Below are positions 11,037 to 20,057 of a stretch of 64,000 nucleotides of DNA, one piece after another. Position 1 is the first letter of the stretch. The number at the start of each line of letters is the position of its first letter. The stretch is from Megaustenia siamemsis (lineage: Eukaryota; Mollusca; Gastropoda; Stylommatophora; Ariophantidae): contig JAVIAB010000160.1 of assembly GCA_032433765.1 (NCBI GenBank), forward strand, positions 20,468,115 through 20,532,114. The letters run 5' to 3'. The translations under genes were made by a program, and so were the position numbers. Below the pieces are notes generated by a model. The model saw only the letters and a list, made by a program, of their open reading frames with translations. It was not told the DNA's origin and searched no databases.

Positions 11037-13065
11037 AGTGGCTCTCTCAGTGGTATCTTCTATAGTGGTTCTCTCAGTGGTATCTTCTATAGTGGTTCTC
11101 TCAGTGGTATCTTCTACAGAGGTTCTCTCAGTGATATCTTCTACAATAGTTCTCTCAGTGGTATCTTCTACAATGTTTCTCTCAGTGGTATCTTCTACAG
11201 TGGTTCTCTCAGTGGTATCTTCTACAATAGTTCTCTCAGTGGTATCTTCTACAATGTTTCTCTCAGTGGTATCTTCTACAATAGTTCTCTCAGTGGTATC
11301 TTCTACAATGTTTCTCTCAGTGGTATCTTCTACAATAGTTCTCTCAGTGGTATCTTCTACAATGTTTCTCTCAGTGGTATCTTCTACAATAGTTCTCTCA
11401 GTGGTATCTTCTACAATGTTTCTCTCAGTGGTATCTTCTACAGTGGTTCTCTCAGTGGTATCTTCTACAGTGGTTCTCTCAGTGGTATATTCTACAATAG
11501 TTCTCTCAGTGGTATCTTCTACAATGTTTCTCTCAGTGGTATCTTCTACAATAGTTCTCTCAGTGGTATCTTCTACAATGTTTCTCTCAGTGGTATCTTC
11601 TACAATAGTTCTCTCAGTGGTATCTTCTACAATGTTTCTCTCAGTGGTATCTTCTACATTGGTTCTCTCAGTGGTATCTTCTACAGTGGTTCTCTCAGTG
11701 GTATCTTCTACAATAGTTCTCTCAGTTGTATCTTCTACAATAGTTCTCTCAGTCGTATCTTCTACAGTGGTTCTCTCAGTCGTATCTTCTACAGTGGTTC
11801 TCTCAGTGGTATCTTCTACAGTAGTTCTCTCAGTGGTATCTTCTACAGTGGTTCTCTCAGTGGTATCTTCTACAGTGGTTCTCTCAGTGGTATCTTCTAC
11901 AATAGTTCTCTCAGTGGTATCTTCTACATTGGTTCTCTCAGTGGTATCTTCTACAGTGGTTCTCTCAGTGGTATCTTCTACAACAGTTCTCTCAGTGGTA
12001 TCTTCTGCAATAGTTCTCTCAGTGGTATCTTCTACAGTGGTTCTCTCAGTGGTATCTTCTACATTGGTTCTCTCAGTGGTATCTTCTACAGTGGTTCTCT
12101 CAGTGGTATCTTCTACAATAGTTCTCTCAGTGGTATCTTCTACAGTGGTTCTCTCATTGGTATCTTCTACAATAGTTCTCTCAGTGGTATCTTCTACAGT
12201 GGTTCTCTCAGTGGTATCTTCTACAATAGTTCACTCAGCGGTATCTTCTACAATAGTTCCCTCAGTAGTATCTTCTACAATAGTTCCCTCAGTGGCATCT
12301 TCTACAATAGTTCTCTCAGTAGTATTTTCTACAATAGTTCTCTCAGTAGTATCTTCTACAATAGTTCTCTCAATGGTATCTTCTACAATAGTTCTCTCAG
12401 TAGTATCTTCTACAATAGTTCCCTCAGTGGTATCTTCTACAATAGTTCTCTCAGTAGCATCTTCTACAATAGTTTCCTCAGTGGTATCTGCTGCAGTGGT
12501 TCTCTCAGTAGTATCTTCTACAATAGTTCCCTCTGTGGCATCTTCTACAATAGTTCTCTCAGTGTTATTTTCTACAATGGTTCTTTCAGTGGCATCTTCT
12601 ACAATAGTTTCCCTCAGTGGCATCTTCTACAATAGTTCTCTCAGTAGTATCTTCTACAATAGTTCTCTCAGTAGTATCTTCTACAATAGTTATCTCAGTA
12701 GTATCTTCTACAATAGTTCCCTCAGTGGTATCTTCTACAATAGTTCTCTCAGTAGCATCTTCTACAATAGTTTCCTCAGTGGCATCTTCTACAATAGTTC
12801 TCTCAGTGGTATCTTCTACAATGGTTCTCTCAGTGGTATCTGCTACAGTGGTTCTCTCAGTAGTATCTTCTACAATAGTTCCCTCAGTGGCATCTTCTAC
12901 AATAGTTCTCTCAGTGTTATTTTCTACAATGGTTCTTTCAGTGGTATCTTCTACAATAGTTCTCTCAGTGGTATCTTCTACAATAGTTCTCTCAGTGGTA
13001 TCTTCTACAATGGTATCTTCTACAATAGTTCTCTCAGTGGTATTTTCTACAGTGGTTCTATCCAC
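11037..13065. repeat. 27-bp minisatellite, about 75 units, open on both strands
   Basis: Unit GTTCTCTCAGTGGTATCTTC + TACAATA with T/C/G variants at the last positions. Because 27 is a multiple of three, the plus strand is open for 703 codons (repeat VLSVVSSTI) and the minus strand is open in stretches of 130 and 172 codons (repeat ERTIVEDTT). The plus frame shifts at about 12600 from VLSVVSSTI to SLSGIFYNS and still stays open, and the minus frame is broken near 12600 and at 12231. That is the behaviour of a satellite, not of a constrained gene. A coding exon on the minus strand (TTERTIVED repeats, entering from unique sequence near 13104) cannot be excluded. Confidence 0.9.
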
Positions 13066-13530
13066 GTTAGCTGGTTTTTCTATGACTCCGCCGTCTGTTA
13101 TCAAGGCGCAAGTAGTGTGATGAACCTACACTCCTACAAGGTACGGTAACAGCTTTACAAGAAAATGAACACAACAAAATACTGACGTTTCGACCTACAT
13201 GCGACCTTCCTAAAAAAATGAGAACAACACAAACAAACAACGAAATAACGATAACTCTACTACATCTAGGATGAGCGAGACAGGTAAATCAAGAAGAAAT
13301 AAAAAGAGGGATAAGTGGTGAAACGAAAGAGGGATGTGCTACATATCAGATGATAAAAATAGATAATATGTGAAAATTAGTAAGTTAATATATATATATA
13401 TATATATATATATAATAAAATGAAAGCGAGACTTAACTGATCCAAATCCAAAAAGCTCCAAGCGAGAAGATAACAGAGTCAAATGAGACGCAGGAGGGGA
13501 GAGGGAAGGGGGTGTTAGGAAATCAGTCAC
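13066..13530. other. Unique flank of the 27-bp array; isolated 41-bp-repeat relative at ~13160-13208; (TA)n at ~13390
   Basis: Positions 13160-13208, read on the minus strand, match one unit of the 41-bp minisatellite at 52770-53320 (GCATGTAG-TCGAAA-GTCAGTATT-TGTTGTGTTC). A short (TA)n lies at 13386-13414. No gene was seen. Confidence 0.6.
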
Positions 13531-13847
13531 ATAATTAGACAAAAAGTCATACGAGATAACAAGGTTAGGTGTGAGATGCAGTCAAGCGTGACACAGGTAA
13601 TCACTAGAGATAGGGAAGTGTATATATAAAGCGAGAAAGATGAAACACACCACACCCCATTACTTGCTTCTGTTACTAGCTTTACCGTAGCACTGCAATT
13701 ATTTGCCTGTCCCCTGTTATCATGGATACCAGCTGGGGTGTGAAGTTCTGATCTGTTGTTGCACACTAGCACTACTTTGGAGGCTGCAGGTCGACTAGCT
13801 CCAGCCCCATTGGTGAAAAGAACAACATAGGAATAATACAATACAAT
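13531..13847. other. Unassigned sequence with a 104-codon minus-strand open frame
   Basis: The minus strand is open from about 13841 to 13527. The predicted peptide includes NGAGASRPAASKVVLVCNN and later hydrophobic text. I recognise no domain or motif, and composition changes along the frame, so it is listed as unassigned and not as a gene. Confidence 0.3.
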
Positions 13848-13858
13848 ATATATTTAAC

Positions 13859-14232
13859 GTCTTCTTCTTTCCTTCCTCATCTGTCTTTCAGCGTCGAGGG
13901 GAGATATAATTTGCGGTCTTTTGTTCTTCTGTTCGCCTCTGCTGCTGTTATGTTTCCTAGTGCTTCTAATATTCCATCGATCCATCTTTTTCGTGGTCGA
14001 CCCTTGGGTCTGGTGCTCTCACAACGTTTGCTGAATGCTCGTTGTGTTATGTTTTGATCTTTCTGCCTTGTCATGTCGCCAAACCATTTTATCTGTTGTT
14101 TCTTTATATATTCTATTGCGGGGGCTATCTCTAGCTTTTTTCTCAGTTCTTCATTTCTGATCTTATCGCTCAGACTGTTTCCTGTCATTCGTCAAACACA
14201 TTTAATCTCAGTATAGGTTATTTTTCTTATTG
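13859..14232 (-). mobile_element. LINE family B, 5'-truncated insertion with 11-bp TSD
   Basis: The direct repeat ATATATTTAAC at 13848-13858 and 14233-14243 bounds a minus-strand LINE end. The frame 14188-13877 is intact: NSLSDKIRNEELRKKLEIA, then IKWFGDMTRQ, then KGRPRKRWIDGILEALGNIT, ending STLKDR and a stop. It lacks EN and RT and is therefore a dead-on-arrival 3' copy, recent enough to keep its frame and its target duplication. It lies in the SYDE-like gene region, just downstream of the 14339 exon on the same strand. Confidence 0.9.
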
Positions 14233-14338
14233 ATATATTTAACAAAGAAAGGAAATTAAGTACATTTTTTTCCCTTCAGTGATTCACAACCTGTATTATG
14301 TGTGCGGTTCTCAAATAGTTTGAACGATGGAGTTATAC

Positions 14339-14499
14339 CTGATTAGCAGATGGAAGGCACTCTAAAATACTAAGCATGAGTTTGGCACTGCCCTCAGGAT
14401 CACATGGTAGGCGGACGCTCAGTGCATCTAGTAACATCTGGTACAGGGCATTTGTGAATAAGGGTTCTGGCAGCTCTCTGAGAAAGTCTTTCAAGACAC
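14339..14499 (-). CDS. SYDE: SYDE/syd-1-type RhoGAP gene, internal exon (middle of RhoGAP domain)
   Basis: On the minus strand an acceptor (TTTAATTTGCAG) at 14500 opens a 161-bp exon that ends at a donor (AATCAG|GTATAA) at 14339. It encodes VLKDFLRELPEPLFTNALYQ followed by MLLDALSVRLP, then LMLSILECLPSANQ. VLK-FLRELPEPL is the hallmark central segment of RhoGAP domains, which stimulate GTP hydrolysis by Rho-family GTPases. The exon takes 2 nt to complete a codon begun by 1 nt at the end of the 20045-21148 exon, giving ...IHVIS-G-VLKDF..., and it ends in phase 0. The following RhoGAP exon was not found at lower coordinates. Protein family is clear; assignment to the SYDE/syd-1/RhoGAP100F subfamily comes from the C2 domain in the upstream exon. 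Confidence 0.92.
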
Positions 14500-14526
14500 C
14501 TGCAAATTAAATAAGGTGAATGTTAC

Positions 14527-14629
<103 letters not shown>

Positions 14630-14639
14630 ATGATTATGG

Positions 14640-15062
14640 AAGGTCCCGATATCATTGCAAAGGAAATAAAATCCATAATTACACAACCGCCTGTGCCAGT
14701 GGAATCATCCGAATTAACATCTCATCTCATTGAAGGATCCAAACAAAGAAAGGCAGCTGCAGTCCCCACCATAGCAGTCTCAGCACACGCCAAAAGACAG
14801 GAGGCGAAACTGCATAGAAAGTGGACATAGCCATCTTATCTCATCATTCCCCGTCTTACGATTTCATCAATCATCGTAAGCAATCGGAATATCGAAACAC
14901 GATCAAAATGGATGAAACGCACAACTCACGGCGTGCACAGAGCAGCATTTAACTCAGCTCCAGCAGAAAGTCGACTTGGAATATAAGGAAACTGCAACAA
15001 GAAACACTTTCAGACACAGCCTTTAACAGTTTCCGCCACCTATCCGCCATATTAACCGGAAG
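14640..15062 (+). repeat. Interspersed repeat, ~400 bp, copy 2
   Basis: Homologous to 2461-2880 along its length. The 5' end abuts the (TA)n tract. Class unknown. Confidence 0.7.
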
Positions 15063-15129
15063 TTCTGTGTATAAATATACAAACATGATCCATACACAAA
15101 CTGCACAAGCTGAGTCAACATTTTACTGC

Positions 15130-15300
15130 TCATTGTCTCTATTGCCTTTCAGCGTCGAGGGAAAAATGAAGTATTCGGGTTAATGCTGAGTAATCCAGTA
15201 CTGGTGTTACTCCAACTCACTTCCCTCATCTCTTCATTTCTGATTGTTTGTTCTTGTCACGTTCGATACATTTCTTAGACTTCATCTCTGTAGTGACGAT
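15130..15300 (-). pseudogene. LINE family B tail remnant
   Basis: The minus-strand sequence contains the family B end (CCTTTCAGCGTCGAGGG on the plus strand) and a deleted remainder resembling TTCATTTCTGAT. It is too decayed for a reading frame. Confidence 0.5.
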
Positions 15301-15420
15301 TTTTTTTTTTCCCTTTTGTTATTGATATCAAAGTGTTGGAATCTAATATATCGAACTGATCGTATAATACAATTGATAAGTATACCGATACTAGATAATA
15401 ACGTGGGGTAGATGTTAATA

Positions 15421-16006
15421 CAATAATAACAATAATAATAATAATAATGGATGATGTACAATAGAGGTGAGATGCAAAATGGCTCTGGCAAAAGCAGGTT
15501 TCCAAAAAAAAAAAAAAATGAGGAAGATACTGTGCAATCTATTTAGACAACAGTAACAAGAAAAGGAGTTCTTAAATATTATGCAGAGCCAGTCTTAACA
15601 TATGGATGTGAATTATTGACCGTTGGATAACAGACAAGAACATCACTGGAGGCTGTAGAAATGTGGTTTTACAGAAGAATGTTGAGAATACCATGGGCAG
15701 CTAAGAAGAGTAATGAAACGTTCTGAAAGAGGCCAAAGTAAAAAGATATCTAATTTCCAATATTAGGAAGAAACAATCATCATTTTTAGGCCATATGATG
15801 AGAAGGGAACAGCAGGAATATATTGTAACAACTAGAAAAAGCGAGGGACGAAGAGATAGAGGGAAGCAAAGAGAAAAGATACCAGACAGCTTAAAAGAAT
15901 GGCTTGGCAGAAGGTCAACAACAGAAATGATAAATAACTGTCGAGATCGAAAGTTGTGGAGAGACATGATCACCTACGCCAGCAGGCACGGTATTTGATG
16001 ACGATC
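15421..16006 (+). mobile_element. LINE family A, 5'-truncated insertion with 11-bp TSD
   Basis: The direct repeat AGATGTTAATA at 15410-15420 and 16007-16017 flanks a plus-strand LINE end. The frame 15795-15998 encodes the C-terminus: EYIVTTRKSEGRRDRGKQRE, then DSLKEWLGRRSTTEMINN, ending DMITYASRHGI. Upstream parts (EAVEMWFYRRMLRIPWAAKK) are shifted by a frame error near 15717. A TAA-rich run sits at the 5' junction and a short GATG tail at the 3' end. Confidence 0.9.
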
Positions 16007-16017
16007 AGATGTTAATA

Positions 16018-16430
16018 AAACTTAAATAAGATTGGAATAACTTTGGTCAAACTAAAGAAAAATTGCTTTGACATGGGCCGGGTTCAAATTAATTACTAGA
16101 TTAAGAATATTCGAGAACCGGGTAGTTCCAGTGTTTTGCATGGAGGAAAACAGAACAGAAAACATCAAGACTATCATGCAATCTGTCTAAAGAAAATTCC
16201 CAGAATTCTTTGGCTAAACAAGAGAGATTAAAAAAAAAGAAAGATGAGAAAGAAGAAGAAAGAGGAAATAGAAGAAGAAAAATGAGACAAAAGGAGAAAT
16301 AAATTCGTCACGTCAAGTGACGTTAAGTGAAAATATTTTACAGCTCATATTTGTTTTTGTTTTTTTTACTTTTGGAGCGTAATTTTGGGGTAATATTTAT
16401 TTTCCAGAAATAATTACTGGCTAAACGTAA
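16018..16430. other. A-rich sequence, no gene seen
   Basis: Purine-rich (AGAAGAAG-type) stretch at about 16210-16290. No coding or repeat signal that I can name. Confidence 0.4.
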
Positions 16431-17400
16431 TAGATAATAGAAGATATACTCAAGATATGTAAGATGTAGAAGTTGAACTAATAACAGATAGACGACCAAG
16501 TTGGCTAGATCATGTACTCAGAAGTGACCTACGTACATTGGCAAGAATTGTCATGTTCTCGCAAGTAGTTTAGAAACTATCACAAGAATTGTCATGTTCT
16601 CGCAAGTAGTTTAGAAACTATCACAAGAACTGTCATGTTCTGAGACATGATGCAAAAACGAACACAAGAACTGTCATGTTCTGAGACATGATGCAAAAAC
16701 GAACACAAGAACTGTCATGTTCTGAGACATGATGCAAAAACGAACACAAGAACTGTCATGTTCTGAGACATGATGCAAAAACGAACACAAGAACTGTCAT
16801 GTGTTCAGATGTAGTTTGGAAACATTTACGAGAATTCTCGTGTGCTCAGATGTAGTTTGGAAACATTTACGAGAATTCTCGTGTGCTCAGATGTAGTTTG
16901 GAAACATTCACAAGAATTATCATGTGTTCAGATGTAGTTTGGAAACATTCACAAGAATTCTCATGTGTTCAGATGTAGTTTGGAAACATTCACAAGAATT
17001 ATCATGTGTTCAGATGTAGTTTGGAAACATTCACAAGAATTATCATGTGTTCAGATGTAGTTTGGAAACATTCACAAGAATTATCATGTGTTCAGATGTA
17101 GTTTGGAAACATTCACAAGAATTCTCATGTGTTCAAATGTAGTTTGGAAACATTCACAAGAATTCTCGTGTACTCAGATATAGTTTGGAAACATTCACAA
17201 GAATTCTCATGTGCTCAGATGCAATCCAGAAACACGGGCTGCTATGCAATGGACTACAAATAGAAGACGAAAGAGAGTTATCCCGGGACAATATGTTGGA
17301 GAACAGCAGATGAAGCAAAAATAAATACAATGGTGACCAGTCTTTGGACACCATGTGAAGATTAGCTTCTGGTCGTCCGAAGCGAAGGAACTGTAGCTGC
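16431..17400 (+). pseudogene. LINE family F remnant split by a minisatellite
   Basis: Before the array the plus strand reads ITDRRPSWLDHVLRSD, and after it TRAAMQWTTNRRRKRVIPGQ followed by decayed text near 17300-17390. Together these correspond to the 'HVLRM ... AMxW ... RGRPR' tail of an RTE-like LINE protein. The 41-bp array (16545-17230) is placed exactly between them. Confidence 0.55.
16545..17230. repeat. 41-bp minisatellite (two unit types)
   Basis: Left half: units with CTGTCATGTTCTGAGACATG + ATGCAAAAACGAACACAAGAA. Right half: CATGTGTTCAGATGTAGTTT + GGAAACATTCACAAGAATTCT. Both are 41 bp. The last unit grades into LINE-derived sequence (GTGCTCAGATGCAATCCAGA), suggesting that the array grew from LINE coding sequence. 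Confidence 0.9.
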
Positions 17401-17665
17401 TCTAAAAGAAATTACAAAGTGTTTGCTTTTCGACAATCACCGCATTCTTTGATCATGATAAGAAAGAAGAACAATCTGCTGCCTTGCAGGAAGATTTGGG
17501 ACAATCAAAGGCGAAGGAAAGCAAACCTGAATAAAATGCTGGCTGAAATCGGATGCACTGGGCCACTGGCGCAGAACACAGTGCAACGTTTTAACGGGTG
17601 TTCAATCAGAGTGGATCTGGCGGACTCTAATTGTGATGTTCTGTCTGTGTGGGTGATCAACACAC
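17401..17665. other. No recognised gene
   Basis: Open frames of about 85-90 codons exist on both strands but overlap each other and match nothing that I recognise. Confidence 0.35.
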
Positions 17666-17755
17666 TTAACCTGACAGCTGACTTCATATGACAGTCTGGA
17701 ATCCTACTCTGATTGAGTCCTGATCGCAGAGAGAGAGAGAGAGAGAGAAAGAAGA
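17666..17755 (+). mobile_element. (GA)n-tailed retroposon, 3' end
   Basis: Shares ACAGCTGACTTCAT-GA-AGTCTGGAATCCTACTCTGATTGAGTC (shown in part) and the terminal GATCGCAGAGAGAGAGA with 21666-21911 and 48280-48535. Only the last ~90 bp are recognisable. Confidence 0.65.
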
Positions 17756-17779
17756 ACACCAGTTATAGATAGATTTTCA

Positions 17780-18150
17780 TACCTGACACGGACCTTACCT
17801 ATCACGGATCTTACCTGACACGGATCTTACCTGCCATTGGTCTTCTCTGTCACGGATCTTACCTGCATTGGGTCTTACTTGTCACGAATCTTACCTGCCT
17901 TGGGTCTTATCTGTCACGGATCTTACTTGTCATAGATCTTACCTGCCTTGGGTCTTATCTGTCACGGATCTTACTTGTCACAGATCTTACCTGTCACGGA
18001 TCTTACCTGCCACGGATCTTACCTGCCTTGGGTCTTATCTGTCACGGATCATACCTGCCTTGGATCTTACCTTTCACGGATCTTACATGTCATAGTCCTT
18101 ACCTCACACGGATCTTACCTGTCACGGATCTTACATGTTTTCATATATTT
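17780..18150. repeat. 16-bp minisatellite carrying repeated 5' splice-site consensus on the minus strand
   Basis: Units TCACGGATCTTACCTG and CTTGGGTCTTATCTG/TTACTTG. Read on the minus strand, about nine units contain CAGGTAAG, a perfect animal 5' splice site. The array lies in the 14500-20044 intron, in the transcribed orientation. Confidence 0.9.
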
Positions 18151-18248
18151 GTATCAGTTGTTGTATACTCTATCGGCTCACACGAAATTTACTTGTTATC
18201 TTCATCTACTACGTTTGTCAGACGACAACTTCTCTTTATCGTCCGCCA

Positions 18249-18515
18249 TTAAATGGACGCTAGGTTGGCGTAGATACGTAGTGTCGTTAGTTTACGGTAG
18301 GTCACGACGCAAGAGAAATCGTTCAGACTGACACATCCAGACATTTTTGAATACCATGTTTCCTTGCCTCTTTTGATCATCACCCACTTGGTTAGACTGT
18401 CTGTTTCCAGAGCACTACTGGGAACTGGAGTGAGATCTAGATAAGCTCCCTTGTTCCGCCGATCCCTATGCAAAGATTCAGCTATACGTCTGACTGCTTT
18501 CAATTCGGGAAACAT
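18249..18515 (-). other. Unassigned 88-codon open frame
   Basis: The predicted peptide includes ELKAVRRIAESLHRDRRNKG, then LDLTPVPSSALETDSLTKWV. It is not a low-complexity product and not part of a repeat found elsewhere in the window, but I recognise no domain. It could be an unlisted mobile-element fragment or an alternative exon of the surrounding gene. Confidence 0.3.
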
Positions 18516-18587
18516 AGGGTTTATGTGCCCTCATATTCATTACCGTGAATATTATCATATACCGTGCCTGTTATGTGTCCTTTATAA

Positions 18588-18623
18588 TATACTATCATAT
18601 AACTTGGGTTATATGATAGTATA
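18588..18623. repeat. Perfect 16-bp-stem hairpin at the 5' junction of LINE D
   Basis: TATACTATCATATAAC, loop TTGG, then the exact reverse complement. The left arm contains the LINE target duplication (ATCATATAACTT) and the right arm is the first bases of the inserted LINE. Confidence 0.85.
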
Positions 18624-19335
18624 GGTTATCAGGCAAGCACATGGTTCGACAACAATGTCGTCGGTAGTCGGGTGTGTTCAACCCGTATGTGAAAAGTCTG
18701 CGACGGTGGATGGGGAGGAATAATTTGAAATATTCAACGGCCCAGAAAGCGAAAACAGCAAAATGTGTGGTACACATGAGGCATATTCAGAACACGAAAG
18801 GCGAATGTGGCAGACCACCGTGAAAGAGATTGGAGCCTCATCACGTAACAATCCAAAGAAAGCCATGGAGAGAAATTCTAACTACTGTTTTAGGAACGAA
18901 ATAAAAATAGCTACATGGAATTCCTGTATGGTGCAGAAACATGGACATTAGACAAGAAAACAGAACAGAAAATTGAAGCCTTTGAAATGTGGATTTATAG
19001 AAGAATAGGTAGAATTAGATGGAAACAAAAGATAACAAACGATAAAGTTTTAAAACAACTGAAAATAAAAAGAGAACTACTAAATACAATCAAGACAATA
19101 CAACTGAAATTTTTGGGGCATATTAAAAGACACAACAGCCTACTAAAAGTAATATTGGAAGGAAAAATACAAGGTAAAAGAGGCAGAGGCAGACCAAGAC
19201 TAACATCGACGAGTAACATCAAAAGATGGACAAGTCAATCTATGACAGCCTGCAACATCAAAGCAAGAAACAGAGTAGAATGGCGATCCATGGTAGCCAA
19301 TCTTCGTTGCGGAGAAGGCACACGATGATGATGAT
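18606..19335 (+). mobile_element. LINE family D, internally deleted insertion with 12-bp TSD
   Basis: The direct repeat ATCATATAACTT at 18594-18605 and 19336-19347 bounds the insertion. The 5' part ends in the first residues of an endonuclease domain (NEIKIATWNS). The text then jumps to the post-RT region (YGAETWTLDKKTEQKIEAFE), followed by MWIYRRIGRIRWKQKITND and the basic tail KRGRGRPRLTSTSNIKRW, ending RSMVANLRCGEGTR. The 137-codon frame 18915-19328 is intact. The 3' end is a GATGATGAT tail. Both ends are retained but the EN core and the whole RT are missing, so this is a non-autonomous deletion derivative. Confidence 0.88.
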
Positions 19336-19636
19336 CATATAACTTATATGTTATTATTTATTTTGTCAATTATCGCTTTGATACACGCCCCGCCCCCCGG
19401 TTTCAACAATACAACATTCTTATCTGACTTTCGATAAGTGAGGAGATTAGTTTGTGGGAGACAATCTAAGCGAAATAGAATCCTTCAACTTTTCTCAATT
19501 ATGACAATAAATACCTCTATATTATTATGGTGCCAGTAGCCATGTTTCCTATCATAGCCAAATAGTTCTGCTTGCTATCGTTTGTCTATCTGTATCACAT
19601 AAGCCAACTGTTATAATATGTTCTACTTGCTATTAT

Positions 19637-19639
19637 ATA

Positions 19640-19707
<68 letters not shown>
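19637..19707. repeat. (AT)n microsatellite
   Basis: About 70 bp of AT dinucleotide directly before the 20-bp array. Confidence 0.95.
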
Positions 19708-19708
<1 letters not shown>

Positions 19709-20057
19709 CCTGATGTAACACACTTTATCTGATGTCTATCTGACATGGTCTGCATGAAATTACATGACCTACCTAATATCACAGGCTCAATCTGAAATAA
19801 AATGTCGCATCGTATGCCCAGCCTAACATCAAACCTTGTGCCTGATATCACACGCTTACCTGATATGACACGTCGTATCTGATATCACATTACCTACCTA
19901 ATATCATATGTCCTACCTAATATCGAACCTAGTATCACACATCGTATCTGAAATCACATTACCTACCTGGTATCACACGTTGTATCTGATATCACATTAC
20001 CTACCTGATATCACTATTACCTACCTGATATCACTATTACCTACCTGATATCACATG
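19708..20057. repeat. ~20-bp minisatellite derived from the exon end and donor of the SYDE-type gene
   Basis: Unit CCTACCTGATATCACTATTA and variants. On the minus strand this is GTGATATCAG|GTAGGTAATA, i.e. the last coding bases of the 20045-21148 exon plus its 5' splice site. Units next to the exon are perfect and degrade with distance. Confidence 0.9.

Noticed and set aside
11038..13149. 703-codon plus-strand open frame as a real membrane or adhesin-like gene
   Set aside because: It is 27-bp satellite read in a stop-free frame; a frame shift at about 12600 changes the repeat peptide without closing the frame, and the other strand is also largely open.
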